Below are positions 35,435 to 44,800 of a stretch of 51,637 nucleotides of DNA, one piece after another. The stretch covers positions 1 through 51,637 of the forward strand of contig JAEUNM010000143.1 in assembly GCA_016791105.1 (NCBI GenBank), given 5' to 3'. The stretch's first letter is position 1, and each line of letters opens with the position of its first letter. A program made the translations under genes and the position numbers. Source of the DNA: Rhodocyclaceae bacterium. Its GTDB lineage: Bacteria; Pseudomonadota; Gammaproteobacteria; Burkholderiales; Rhodocyclaceae. The notes beneath the pieces were generated by a model. That model was not told the DNA's origin, did no database searches, and saw only the letters and a program-made list of their open reading frames with translations.

Positions 35435-37669
35435 GTGCGGCGTCGCTTGCGCATTCTGGCATTCGTGGCCGGGAGTGTTGCTGCCCTGGCGGTGGGTCTG
35501 GCGGTATTTCTGGTGGCCAATTTTGATGCAAGCCGCATCAAGGCCCAAGCCGTGCGTTACGTGCAGGAAACGCAGCAGCGCACTTTGCGACTGGACGGTG
35601 ACTTCGCGCTGAGCTTTTGGCCTTCGCTCGCCATACGCGTGACCGACGCCGGCTTGTCCGAATACAAATCGGGTGCGGAATTCGCCTCGGTGGGCGAAGC
35701 CAGGGTGGCGATCGCTCTGCTGCCCCTGCTGCGCGGCGAGGTCAAAATTGGCACCATCGTCCTGCGCGATGTGAAAGCCAGTGTCGTGCGCGACAAATCC
35801 GGAACGTTCAATTTCGACGACCTTGGCGGCAAGCCTTCGGCACAGGCGCCGTCCTCGCCACGCCTGGATTTGGCCGGCATCGAGCTGGAAAACGCCGATT
35901 TAAGCTATGCGGATCGCGCCAGTGGCCGCGAATTGCAGATATCCAGACTCAATCTGACGACCGGACCGCTGGGCAGTAGCGCGCGCGGTAATGTGAAGCT
36001 CGATGCCGCCATTGTGTCCAAGTTGCCGGTGGCGCAATTCGCTGTGGTCGCTCGTTCTGCCTATGCCATCGATGAGGACAAATTTTCCCTGCACGATGCC
36101 AATGCCGAGCTTAAAGGCAGTCTGCCGGGTTTGAGCGATGCCAAGCTGACGCTCACACTGAGCGGGGCGAAGTCTGCCGAACGCGGCCTTGCGCTGGACG
36201 GATTGAAGCTGAATGCGGCCGGCCGGACCGCGCAGGGAAAGCTGGAAGCCAAGCTGGATTTGCCGCATTTCGAGCGCGCCGTGGGCGGAATCGTGCCACC
36301 CGCGCTGAACCTGGACGCTCGACTGGATGGCGAGGCAGCGCGCCTGAATCTGCGCCTCGCGCTGGCGGGCGCGGCGGTGGCGTCGCCCGCTACAGCGGCG
36401 CGATCCGTGGTGCTTGCGGTGAACGCAACGCGCGGGGCGGACAGGCTAGTGGCCGAACTGGCTTCCGCGCTGGCGGTGGATGAGGCCAAGCAAATCATGC
36501 GTTTGCCGGATTTGCGCGGCAAGCTGGAACTGGCAAGCCCGGCCATGCGCAGCGGCGGCGTTCGCGTCGATGTGTCGGGCGCCGCGATGGCGCAGTTCGC
36601 AGCGCAATCCATCGAGAGCAACTTGACGGCCAGGTTCGATGCATCGCAACTGGACCTGCGCTTTTGGGCAAGAAACTTTTCCGCGCCGGATGTGCGGCTC
36701 GATCTGGATGCGGACAAGCTCGATCTGGATGCTTATCGTATCGCCGCCGCGCCGGCTGGCGGCGGGCAATCCAGAAGCGGTACCGCCACGGTCGACAAGA
36801 TCGAATTTCCTGCACTGGATGGATTTACACTGGCCGGCAAATTGCACGCGGGGCAATTGCAGGTGCAGCGCATCAAACTGGCCGATCTGAACGCGCAATT
36901 CAAAGCCGGTGCCGGGCGGCTGGAAATTGCACCTGTTACGGCGCGGCTATATGGCGGCAAACTGAGCGCGCGGCTCGAGGCAGATGCGCCGCGGCAGCGC
37001 GCAGCATTGCAGCAAAATCTGTCTGGTGTGGATGCTTACGCGCTGCTGCGCGACGCCCTGGGCCGCGAAATACTGGAAGGCCGCGGCGACTTCGACATGG
37101 ACGTGAGCGGGCAGGGTGCCACGCTTGGGCAATTCAAGCGTTCGCTGGCCGGCAGCGCGGCCATCGCTTTGCATCGCGGTGCCGTGCGCGGCATCGACAT
37201 TGCGCAAACCCTGCGCGACATCAAGGCAAAACTGGGTTTGCAGAAAGCCGCCGATCAGGCCGCGGATAGCCGCCGCAAAACCGAATTTGCATCGCTTACG
37301 GCCAGTTTCCGTATCAAGGATGGCGTGGCGCATAACGACGACCTGGACTTGAAGTCGCCATACCTGCGCGGGCGCGGCAGCGGCGACATAGACCTCGCTG
37401 CCCAGACGGTGGATTACCTGGTGCGCGCAAGTGTGGTCGCGACCAGTCGCGGTGAAGGCGGCAAGGATTTGGCGCAGCTGGCCGGACTGACGATACCGAT
37501 ACGCCTGACCGGACCGTTCGACAAGCTCGCCTGGCATCTGGACCTGGGTAGTGCGCTGGGCGCCGGGGTAAAGGAACAGGTAGAGCGGGTGGAACGTGCG
37601 GGGGAAAATTTGCGCCGGCAATCCGGCGAAAACTTGCGGCGCGGGCTGGAAAACCTGCTCAAACGCTAG
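35435..37669 (+). CDS. AsmA-family membrane protein
   Basis: A 744-residue protein starting at GTG 35435, preceded by GGGGAGA at 7 bases. One N-terminal transmembrane helix (ILAFVAGSVAALAVGLAVFLV, about 6-26) anchors a long periplasmic beta-rich body of the AsmA/YhjG type: FALSFWPSLAIRVTDAGLSEY near the start, and GRGDFDMDVSGQGATLGQFKRSLAGSAAIAL then DDLDLKSPYLRGRGSGDIDLAAQTVDY near the end. AsmA proteins act at the inner-membrane face in envelope lipid transfer to the outer membrane. The C-terminus is Arg/Glu-rich and helical (KEQVERVERAGENLRRQSG). Confidence 0.9.
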   Translation: MRRRLRILAFVAGSVAALAVGLAVFLVANFDASRIKAQAVRYVQETQQRTLRLDGDFALSFWPSLAIRVTDAGLSEYKSGAEFASVGEARVAIALLPLLRGEVKIGTIVLRDVKASVVRDKSGTFNFDDLGGKPSAQAPSSPRLDLAGIELENADLSYADRASGRELQISRLNLTTGPLGSSARGNVKLDAAIVSKLPVAQFAVVARSAYAIDEDKFSLHDANAELKGSLPGLSDAKLTLTLSGAKSAERGLALDGLKLNAAGRTAQGKLEAKLDLPHFERAVGGIVPPALNLDARLDGEAARLNLRLALAGAAVASPATAARSVVLAVNATRGADRLVAELASALAVDEAKQIMRLPDLRGKLELASPAMRSGGVRVDVSGAAMAQFAAQSIESNLTARFDASQLDLRFWARNFSAPDVRLDLDADKLDLDAYRIAAAPAGGGQSRSGTATVDKIEFPALDGFTLAGKLHAGQLQVQRIKLADLNAQFKAGAGRLEIAPVTARLYGGKLSARLEADAPRQRAALQQNLSGVDAYALLRDALGREILEGRGDFDMDVSGQGATLGQFKRSLAGSAAIALHRGAVRGIDIAQTLRDIKAKLGLQKAADQAADSRRKTEFASLTASFRIKDGVAHNDDLDLKSPYLRGRGSGDIDLAAQTVDYLVRASVVATSRGEGGKDLAQLAGLTIPIRLTGPFDKLAWHLDLGSALGAGVKEQVERVERAGENLRRQSGENLRRGLENLLKR

Positions 37670-37688
37670 CCGGCGCAGACGCGCCGGC
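37669..37688. terminator. Bidirectional GC hairpin between convergent genes
   Basis: GCCGGCGC and GCGCCGGC form an 8-bp perfect stem with loop AGAC, starting at the last base of the AsmA stop codon and ending 5 bp before the convergent gene's stop. No T-tract, but position favours a shared terminator. Confidence 0.5.
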
Positions 37689-37693
37689 CGCGC

Positions 37694-38113
37694 TTACTGG
37701 GCCGGCCGCAGCGAGGCCGCGGTGGCCGCCCACAGCGCCCCGGCGCCATCCAGGGCGGATTGCGTGATGCGCGCGTGCTGCTCTTCGCCGGCTGGGCGCA
37801 GGCCATTACGGCGCAGCACGAATAACTGCGCGTGCGCACCGCGCGGCAGGCCGTGACCATTCACATGGCGTACCAGCGCAAAATCCAGCATGCCCAGGCG
37901 GCGCAAAAAGTGCGCCGCGGCATCCAGGCTTTCGAACAAACAGCGGCGACCGTCACTGGCCAGCAGGATGCGGCCTTCGAATTCGATGGCGCAGACGCAG
38001 TGATCGCCGGCATCGAACAGGTGAACGACGGGAGTGGCAGTGGATGCGGCGTCGAAACGCGCCCGCAGGGCAAGTTCGAGCCAGGTGGTGCAGGCGCTGC
38101 GTTTGGTTTTCAT
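37694..38113 (-). CDS. Uncharacterised 139-residue protein
   Basis: No signal peptide or membrane segment. It begins MKTKRSACTTWLELALRARF and includes a small beta-rich motif (VVHLFDAGDHCVCAIEFEGRILLASDGRRCLFESLDAAAHFLRRLGM). Two Cys residues lie close together in CVCAIEFEG-type context. The family is not recognised; it could be a small conserved hypothetical regulator. It stands alone, convergent with the AsmA gene, with a 139-bp gap to gabD upstream on the same strand. Confidence 0.65.
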   Translation of the reverse strand: MKTKRSACTTWLELALRARFDAASTATPVVHLFDAGDHCVCAIEFEGRILLASDGRRCLFESLDAAAHFLRRLGMLDFALVRHVNGHGLPRGAHAQLFVLRRNGLRPAGEEQHARITQSALDGAGALWAATAASLRPAQ

Positions 38114-38252
38114 GGTGCGGCGTCAGGTGAGGTCTTGTACTGATCTTAGCATCAGGCGCGTCGCGCGATCCGTGAAATTGGAGTGGAAAAGTTTAACTAT
38201 TGCATAGCAGCATGTCGTATGACGCAGTGCACCAGGGAAGCTGTGCGATGTT

Positions 38253-39704
38253 TCACAGCCCGCCCAGGCAGACGTATTTTAGTTCCAGGTATTCTTCCAC
38301 GCCGTAACGCGACCCTTCCCGCCCGAGGCCACTTTGCTTTACCCCGCCGAACGGCGCCACCTCGTTGGATATGAGTCCCGTGTTGACCCCGACGATGCCG
38401 TATTCGAGCGCTTCCGCAACGCGCAGCGAGCGCGCCAGATCGCGCGTGAAGAAGTACGCCGCGAGCCCGAATTCGGTATCGTTGGCCATGCGTATGGCAT
38501 CGGCTTCGGCGTGGAAGCGGAACAGGGGGGCGACCGGTCCGAAGGTTTCTTCGCGCGCGCACAGCATGCCGGGGGTGGCGTCGGCCAACACGGTCGGCTC
38601 ATAAAAAGTGCCACCCCGCGCGTGCCGCTGTCCGCCCGTAAGTATGCGGGCGCCCTGAGCAACCGCGTCGGCGATGTGGGCTTCCACCTTCGCCAGCGCG
38701 GTGCTGTCGATGAGCGGCCCTTGCATCACGCCCGGCTCGGTGCCGGGCCCGACCGGAAGCGCCGCGACGCGTGCGGCCAGTCTGGCAGCGAACTCCTCAT
38801 ACACGCCGTTTTGTACCAGCAGCCGGTTGGCGCACACGCAGGTCTGGCCGGTATTGCGGTATTTCGAGGCCAGCGCCCCTTCCACCGCGGCATCCAGGTC
38901 GGCGTCGTCGAACACGATGAAGGGGGCGTTGCCGCCCAGTTCCAGCGACATTTTTTTGACTGTGGGCGCGCACTGGCGCATGAGCAGGCGGCCGATTTCG
39001 GTCGAGCCGGTAAAGGACAGTTTGCGCACCACAGGATTGGCGCACAGTTCGCCGCCTATGGCGACAGGATCACCGGTGAGCAGGTTGAACACGCCGGGCG
39101 GAAAGCCGGCGCGCTCGGCCAGCCGTGCCAGGGCCAGCGCGGTAAGCGGCGTCTGTTCCGCCGGCTTCACCACCACGCAGCAGCCAACCGCCAGTGCCGG
39201 CGCAACTTTGCGTGTGATCATGGCGGCCGGAAAATTCCACGGCGTGATTGCCGCGCACACCCCTATGGGCTGGCGTAAAACCAGCAGGCGGCGGTCCGGC
39301 GCCGGCGAGGGGATGATGTCGCCGTAAGTGCGGCGCGCCTCTTCCGCAAACCACTCGATGAAACTGGCTGCGTACAACACTTCGCCGCGCGCTTCGGCGA
39401 GCGGTTTGCCCTGTTCGGAAGTCATGAGCAATGCCAGGTCGTCGGCCGCGGCGATAATGGATTCATACCAGCGGCGCAGCACCAGCGAGCGTTCGCGCGC
39501 GGTTTTGGCGATCCAGGCGGGAAAGGCGGCGGCTGCGGCGGCAATTGCGGCGCGCGTTTCGGCGGCGCCGCAGTCCGGAACCTGGGCCAGCAGGGCGCCG
39601 CTTGCGGGATCATTTACGGCGATGCGCCCGCCTTCGGCTGCAGCGCACCACTGTCCGCCTATCAGGCAAGTTTCGCGCAGCAGATCGCCATCCTGAAGAT
39701 TCAT
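38253..39704 (-). CDS. gabD: Succinate-semialdehyde dehydrogenase (NAD(P)+), GabD type
   Basis: A 483-residue aldehyde dehydrogenase, the normal GabD length. Cofactor-binding ITPWNFPAAMITRKVAPALAVG, FTGSTEIGRLL, the catalytic Glu in LELGGNAPFIVFDDAD and Cys in RNTGQTCVCANR are all present. A second Cys two residues later (CVC) is usual in GabD enzymes and can form a redox disulfide. It oxidises succinate semialdehyde to succinate in GABA or related catabolism. ATG 39704 is preceded by GGAGGAATTCC, a near-perfect ribosome site. No GABA transaminase or transporter is nearby. Confidence 0.92.
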   Translation of the reverse strand: MNLQDGDLLRETCLIGGQWCAAAEGGRIAVNDPASGALLAQVPDCGAAETRAAIAAAAAAFPAWIAKTARERSLVLRRWYESIIAAADDLALLMTSEQGKPLAEARGEVLYAASFIEWFAEEARRTYGDIIPSPAPDRRLLVLRQPIGVCAAITPWNFPAAMITRKVAPALAVGCCVVVKPAEQTPLTALALARLAERAGFPPGVFNLLTGDPVAIGGELCANPVVRKLSFTGSTEIGRLLMRQCAPTVKKMSLELGGNAPFIVFDDADLDAAVEGALASKYRNTGQTCVCANRLLVQNGVYEEFAARLAARVAALPVGPGTEPGVMQGPLIDSTALAKVEAHIADAVAQGARILTGGQRHARGGTFYEPTVLADATPGMLCAREETFGPVAPLFRFHAEADAIRMANDTEFGLAAYFFTRDLARSLRVAEALEYGIVGVNTGLISNEVAPFGGVKQSGLGREGSRYGVEEYLELKYVCLGGL

Positions 39705-39863
39705 GGAATTCCTCCGTCGATTTTTGTGCATGCCACGACGCGCGGCCCGGCTTCAAGGCTGAGTTGAGGCAGGGCGATGTGGCAGCCGCGCAAGGGAGGC
39801 CGGCCACACATACGCGCGCGGCGCAGCATAGCGTATCCGCGCAATGAGGGTCGCGCTGGCGGC

Positions 39864-42488
39864 TCAGGCCGAGAGCAAGCTCCAGTCATTGGCGCGCAGC
39901 GCTTCCACCTGCCCGGCGAGGTCGCGGTTTTCTTTCACCATGGCCGCCAGCGCGGCATTTTCCTGCGGGTGTCCGACCAATATGCCGCCCACCGCGCGGC
40001 CGCCGTTACAGATGAGCTTGCGGTAGCGGTGATTGTCCAAATCTTCGTGCACAAAAGTTTCGTCGCCTTCTTTACCCGACTCGAAACGCCCCACTGAAGC
40101 CACGTCCACGCCCACCACCTTGAGGATGGTGGACGCGACCGTGCCGGAATAAGTCCGCTCGCCGCCCAGCGCATTGACCGCGGCAATTTCCGCCTGCGTA
40201 ACCGCCGCCGGCCACAGGCCGTACAGATTGCCCTTGTATTCCGCCACGTCGCCGGCGGCATAAATGCCCGGGACGTTGGTGCGCATTTGTTCGTCCACGG
40301 TGATGCCCTTGCCGGTGGTGATGCCGGCGGCGCGCGCCACTTCCACGCAAGGATCGATGCCGGCCGCCGATACGAACAAATCCACACGGATGCGCCGGCC
40401 GTCCTTGAGCATGACCGATTGCACGCGGCCGTCGCCTTCCACCGCGTCGGCTTCCGCTTCGGCGACGATTTGCAGGCCCATGCCGACCAGATAGCCGGTG
40501 AGCAATTCCGCCGCACGCGCGTCCAGTTGCCGCCGCAACAGGCGTTCGGAACGTTCCAGCACCGCCACCTGCAGGCCCAGCTTGTGCAGCGCATAGGCGG
40601 CTTCCAGTCCGAGCAGGCCGCCGCCACCCACCATGGCCGTGCGGCAACGGTGCTGTTGCGCGTAGGCGCGCACTTCCATGGCGTCTTCGGCCGTGCGCAG
40701 CACGAAACTACCCGGCAGACCGAAATTCTGGATGGGCGGCACCAGGCTGCGGCTGCCCGCCGTGATGATTAGGCGGTCATAGTCCAGGGTTTCGCGCGTA
40801 CCCAGCGTAATGCGCCGCGCGGCCACGTCTATGCTCTCGGCGCGGGTGTTCAGCCACACCGTGATGCGGCGCTCTTCGTACCACTTGTCCGGCTGCAGAT
40901 ACAGCCCTTCCATGGCCGAGCGGCCGTAAATGAGGCGGGTGATCGCCATGCGGTTGTAGAGGTGATGCGCTTCGCGCGCCAGTACGTGAATTTCGCAGTC
41001 CGGATGGTTGCGCCGCAGGTGATCCGCCGCCGTGATGCCGGCGATGCCGTTGCCGATGATGACCACACTGCGGATGGACTTATCGACCGCCAGCGCGGGT
41101 TGTGGCGCGACGGCCGGCTTGTCGCTGGCAGGCGCCGCCTTGAGACTGACGCACACATTGCCCTGCACGCGCGCGCAGCAGGCGAGCCGCGCGTTATCGC
41201 CCAGGCCCAGGCGCGACAGCGTGGCGCGCTCTTCGTCAGACATGGGCGAAAGATTTTCCATGTTTTCCGTAACATGCACCGGATCGGCACCGCACATGCC
41301 CATGCGGCAGCCGGGCTCTATGGGCACGCTATTGGCCTCGGCAATTTCGAGCAGGGTGCGGCCGCGCGCAACGATGACGCGCACGCCGCCCGGCTCGAAA
41401 CTGACTTCCGGGCCGCCGCCTGCGTCCTGTCCCGCAATGACGCGCTTGGCGCTGGCGCTCAAGCCTACCTGCTGCGGTGCCAGCGCCGCCTTCAGGAAAA
41501 TGCGGTCGTGGCGGAAACTGCGGTACAGCCAATGCAGCGACACGATGACCAGCGCGCCTTGCAACGCCGGCGCTACCAATTCGGACGGCGTCAGCCCGGC
41601 GAGCGCGCCGACGGTCATGACCAGACGCGGCATTATCCACCAATAAAACAGATTGAGCGCCACGATTGCATAGATGGCGGTTAGTCTGGAGCGTGGGGTT
41701 TTAAGAAACGTGTCGAACAGCGTGAAGCTGCCTATGCTCACCGCCATGCTGACGGCAAAGCGGCCGTACAGATGCAGCCAGTCTTCCTGACCCGGCTGGG
41801 TAGTGAAATAGGCGACGATAAGGCCCGGAAACGCACCGGCGAAAAAGCGCCGGTAGCCGCGGTAATGCACGTCGTCGTCGTATTGGTCGGCCAGATAGGC
41901 GGCGAGCGGGTTGAAGTCGTAGCAGTTTTTTGCGCAGCCCACGCAGGGCTGGCAATGGCTGTTCGGCACCACCACGAAAGGCGTCTGGCCATACAGGCGT
42001 TGCACCGGCAGCAACGGGCAAAAACTGCTGCACCAGCCGCTCTTGCCCTTGAATACGAATCCACCCACGAAAGCCAGCGCGAGGGCGCCGAACACCACGC
42101 CGGCGGCGGCCGGCCCGTTGCTGTTGAAAATCAGATGGCGTGCCGGCACGGCCAGAAACAGCACCGTGATGCCGATCACGTAAGCATATTCGCGCATCCA
42201 CCCGGTCAGCGTGAGTCCGCGCGTAAAGCCGAACAGGCGCGGAATCTGGTTCATCGTGCTGAGCGGGCAGAGATTGCGCCACAGCCCCGGCACGATGAAG
42301 AACACCAGCGGCAGGCTGGGCACCAGCACGCCCCAGAACAAAGTAAGCCCCTGCTTGGGATTGACGATCAGCAGCGCGCCCACGCCCAAGGTAAATGTGA
42401 CGGACAGAGCGCGTAGCGCATGCCATACCTTGCGCGGCACGCGCGTGGGCATCTGCATGAAATTCGGGAAAGGCTGCGACTTTTGCAT
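39864..42488 (-). CDS. Membrane 4Fe-4S / 2Fe-2S / FAD-dependent NAD(P)H oxidoreductase fusion
   Basis: An 874-residue electron-transfer protein. The N-terminal ~330 residues have several membrane helices and a ferredoxin motif C179-x2-C182-x2-C185-x3-C189 (NosR/NapH-like); another pair, C153 and C157, lies just before it. Residues 360-450 form a ferredoxin-type 2Fe-2S domain with C394 and C399, Asp402 where a third Cys is usual, and C437/C438 late. Residues 472-780 are a pyridine nucleotide-disulfide oxidoreductase with two dinucleotide folds (IIGNGIAGITAA and GGGGLLGLEAAYAL) and the FAD motif YAAGDVAEY. It would pass electrons between NAD(P)H and a membrane acceptor. A cNMP-binding gene lies 27 bp upstream. 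Confidence 0.9.
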   Translation of the reverse strand: MQKSQPFPNFMQMPTRVPRKVWHALRALSVTFTLGVGALLIVNPKQGLTLFWGVLVPSLPLVFFIVPGLWRNLCPLSTMNQIPRLFGFTRGLTLTGWMREYAYVIGITVLFLAVPARHLIFNSNGPAAAGVVFGALALAFVGGFVFKGKSGWCSSFCPLLPVQRLYGQTPFVVVPNSHCQPCVGCAKNCYDFNPLAAYLADQYDDDVHYRGYRRFFAGAFPGLIVAYFTTQPGQEDWLHLYGRFAVSMAVSIGSFTLFDTFLKTPRSRLTAIYAIVALNLFYWWIMPRLVMTVGALAGLTPSELVAPALQGALVIVSLHWLYRSFRHDRIFLKAALAPQQVGLSASAKRVIAGQDAGGGPEVSFEPGGVRVIVARGRTLLEIAEANSVPIEPGCRMGMCGADPVHVTENMENLSPMSDEERATLSRLGLGDNARLACCARVQGNVCVSLKAAPASDKPAVAPQPALAVDKSIRSVVIIGNGIAGITAADHLRRNHPDCEIHVLAREAHHLYNRMAITRLIYGRSAMEGLYLQPDKWYEERRITVWLNTRAESIDVAARRITLGTRETLDYDRLIITAGSRSLVPPIQNFGLPGSFVLRTAEDAMEVRAYAQQHRCRTAMVGGGGLLGLEAAYALHKLGLQVAVLERSERLLRRQLDARAAELLTGYLVGMGLQIVAEAEADAVEGDGRVQSVMLKDGRRIRVDLFVSAAGIDPCVEVARAAGITTGKGITVDEQMRTNVPGIYAAGDVAEYKGNLYGLWPAAVTQAEIAAVNALGGERTYSGTVASTILKVVGVDVASVGRFESGKEGDETFVHEDLDNHRYRKLICNGGRAVGGILVGHPQENAALAAMVKENRDLAGQVEALRANDWSLLSA

Positions 42489-42515
42489 GAGCGTTCCGCC
42501 GGTTGCGAAGAAGTG

Positions 42516-43004
42516 TTAGCGCAGCACATCCATGGCAAAAGCCGTGGTGTGGCGCAGGCGTAAGGACAGGATGCGTCCCAGGTCGAACAATATTTCGCGT
42601 GCAAGTTCCGGATGGTGGGCGCCGAGTACCTCGAACGAGTCGAGCGACAACACGTGCATTTCGCCGTCCGACAGCGCGCGTACGGTCGCCGAACGGGCCT
42701 GCGCATCGAAAAACGCCTGCTCGCCGAATACCGAACCTTCTTCCAGTTCGGCCACATGCATGTACTTGCCGCGCTTCTTTTTATCCGGCACCACCACTTC
42801 CAGGCTGCCGCGCCCGACGATGTAAATGGCGCGGCCCGTATCGCCCGCGCGCAGCACTTCATCGCCGGACCGGAACGGCCGCCGTTCAGTAAATGAAAGC
42901 AGCACGCGCCAGGTGTTTTCGCCGTGCTCGGGCAGAAACACCAGCGAAGTCTGCATCGGGCGATCACTATCGCCGGGATAATCGAAAAATCCGGAAAAAT
43001 CCAT
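42516..43004 (-). CDS. Cyclic-nucleotide-binding domain protein
   Basis: A 162-residue single-domain protein of the CRP/cNMP-binding fold. The beta-roll shows FRSGDEVLRAGDTGRAIYIVGRGSLEVVV and the phosphate-binding cassette around EEGSVFGEQAFFDAQARSATVRA, where the usual Arg after the Glu-Ala or Glu-Gln-Ala step is present. No DNA-binding helix-turn-helix follows, so it is a sensor rather than a CRP-type regulator. ATG 43004 (MDFSGFFDYPGDSDRP) has GGAG upstream. It heads the oxidoreductase operon and is divergent from the Vgb-like gene; it may tie the oxidoreductase to cAMP made by the cyclase elsewhere in the window. Confidence 0.88.
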   Translation of the reverse strand: MDFSGFFDYPGDSDRPMQTSLVFLPEHGENTWRVLLSFTERRPFRSGDEVLRAGDTGRAIYIVGRGSLEVVVPDKKKRGKYMHVAELEEGSVFGEQAFFDAQARSATVRALSDGEMHVLSLDSFEVLGAHHPELAREILFDLGRILSLRLRHTTAFAMDVLR

Positions 43005-43158
43005 TTGGAAGCACTCCGTGCGGGCGATACGGCCATGATAGACGCGCCGCCGGCTTGCGTGTGCGGGTGCGGTACCGCGTTGCGTGTCGAAATCGGCCTG
43101 CGCACCTTTGCCGCGGCGGGCGGTCGACCGGCACGAATGATCGCAGAAAGGATGAATC

Positions 43159-44136
43159 ATGCGTATTTGCCTCGCATTGTTGCTGCTGCCGCTCGCGGCC
43201 TGGGCCGGCGGTTCCAATTACGGCGTGGAACCCGGCGGGCGTGCGCAAATTGCCGGGCGCGTCACGGAGTGGCCGGTGCCTACGCCCAAATTCGCGCGCG
43301 ACCCGGCGCCGGCGCCGGACGGCAGCATTTTCATTACCGTAATGTCGGGCGACAAAATCGCCCGTTTCGACCCTGCCACGCAGAGCTTTCGCGAATGGAA
43401 TCTGCCCGCCGGTGCCCATCCACACGGACTGGTGGTGGACCCCGAAGGTGCCGTCTGGTACACGGGAAATGGTAATGGAACGATAGGCCGCCTGGATCCC
43501 CAAAGCGGAAAAATCCAGGAATATGCCGTACCGGGCGGCGGCGATCCGCACACCATTATGCTCGATGCCGTCGGCACGCTTTGGTTTACCGTACAGCATG
43601 GCCAACGCATGGGCCGCCTCGAGCGCAGTTCCGGCGCCATCCAGGTGTGGCAAACCAGCGGCAATCCGTATGGCATTGCGGTTGATGCAGCCGGAAAAAT
43701 CTGGTTCTGCCGCATCGGCGACGACCGCGTCGGGTGGCTCGATCCGGCCACCGGAAAAATGGATGAAATCGATACCGGGCGCGGCTCGCGCCCGCGTCGC
43801 ATGGCGGTTGCGCGCGACGGCAGCCTGTGGGTGACGGCCTATGGCGACGGACGCCTGTTGCGAATCGATACGCGCACGGCACGCCTGCAAAAGGCGTACG
43901 CCATGCCGGGCGGCGCCGGCAGCGGACCTTACGCGGTGACGATGGATGCTGCCGGGCGCGTCTGGGTGGATGAAATCAACACCGATACGGTGGCGATATT
44001 CGACCCCGCCAGCGAGCGCTTTCGCGCACTACGCCTGCCGACCGCCAACACCGGCATACGCAAGGCCATCATCGCCGCCGACGGCCGCTATTGGTACATG
44101 GGCTCGCACAGCGGCAAGCTGGGCGTGATCGAGTAG
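43159..44136 (+). CDS. Secreted Vgb/streptogramin-lyase-like beta-propeller
   Basis: A 325-residue exported protein. The signal peptide is MRICLALLLLPLAAWAGG. Seven repeating blades are visible, with motifs like GLVVDPEGAVWYTGNGNGTIGRLDP, TIMLDAVGTLWFTVQ, GIAVDAAGKIWFCRIGDDRVGWLDP and MAVARDGSLWVTAYGDGRLLRID, typical of virginiamycin B lyase-like propellers. Most such proteins in Gram-negatives are not antibiotic lyases; the name means fold only. AGAAAGGATG lies before the ATG. Its stop is 6 bp from the TonB-like gene's stop on the other strand. Confidence 0.88.
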   Translation: MRICLALLLLPLAAWAGGSNYGVEPGGRAQIAGRVTEWPVPTPKFARDPAPAPDGSIFITVMSGDKIARFDPATQSFREWNLPAGAHPHGLVVDPEGAVWYTGNGNGTIGRLDPQSGKIQEYAVPGGGDPHTIMLDAVGTLWFTVQHGQRMGRLERSSGAIQVWQTSGNPYGIAVDAAGKIWFCRIGDDRVGWLDPATGKMDEIDTGRGSRPRRMAVARDGSLWVTAYGDGRLLRIDTRTARLQKAYAMPGGAGSGPYAVTMDAAGRVWVDEINTDTVAIFDPASERFRALRLPTANTGIRKAIIAADGRYWYMGSHSGKLGVIE

Positions 44137-44141
44137 GGCGT

Positions 44142-44786
44142 TCAGTAGCGCGCCGTCTGCTGCGGCGCTTCGAAGCGCATGAGCGCGGTGAGCGTGGAAG
44201 CAACCGCCACGCCGCGCAGCCGTGCCGGCATGAAGCGCGTGGCATAGGCCGCCTGGCGCGCGGCTTCGTCGAACAGGTCGCCGGCTGTGCTGGAAACAAC
44301 CCGTGCCGCGGTGACGCGGCCGGTTTCGTCTATGGTTACTTCCACTTCGACGTCCGCACCTATACCGCTCGCGTACGCGTCGGGCGGGTAGGTGGGCGCC
44401 ACTTCGGCGATCGGAATGGCGGGGATTGGCTGCGCCGCGGCGTCGTTGGGTGCGCCGGAGCGGGCCTTGCTGGCGCTGATATTTCCCTGTACCGGCGGCT
44501 TGGGGGCTTCAGCCAGCGCCAGTGTGGCGCTGGCGGTTGCAACTGGAACTGATTGCACCGTCGCGGCGGGCGCCGCGGAATGTTCTGCGGCAGGCGCGAC
44601 CACCAAGTCTGGTGCCGGCGCCGGTACGGCGGCCAGCGCAACCGTAAGCCCACCGCGGGCGGGTGGCGCCATGCCGTGCCCCGTCCTGGCGTGCATACCA
44701 TAGGCGAGCGCGGCAGCGCCTGCGGCGTGCAAGGTCAGCGAAGCGACCAGAGCACTTGCAAACCGCTTTGCGCCGGGATTTGCCAC
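44142..44786 (-). CDS. TonB-like energy transducer protein
   Basis: A 214-residue protein from GTG 44786, preceded by GGGGG 10 bases away. N-terminal membrane helix (FASALVASLTLHAAGAAALAYGM), an Ala/Pro-rich periplasmic linker, and a C-terminal TonB-type domain (IAEVAPTYPPDAYASGIGADVEVEVTIDETGRVTAARVV and LFDEAARQAAYATRFMPARLRGV). TonB domains couple inner-membrane ExbBD energy to outer-membrane receptors; none of those partners is in the window. The start is inferred: the frame stays open into dsbC, but that part is dsbC read in another frame. It is 14 bp downstream of dsbC. Confidence 0.78.
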   Translation of the reverse strand: MANPGAKRFASALVASLTLHAAGAAALAYGMHARTGHGMAPPARGGLTVALAAVPAPAPDLVVAPAAEHSAAPAATVQSVPVATASATLALAEAPKPPVQGNISASKARSGAPNDAAAQPIPAIPIAEVAPTYPPDAYASGIGADVEVEVTIDETGRVTAARVVSSTAGDLFDEAARQAAYATRFMPARLRGVAVASTLTALMRFEAPQQTARY

Positions 44787-44800
44787 GCTCGCGCCGCCCC

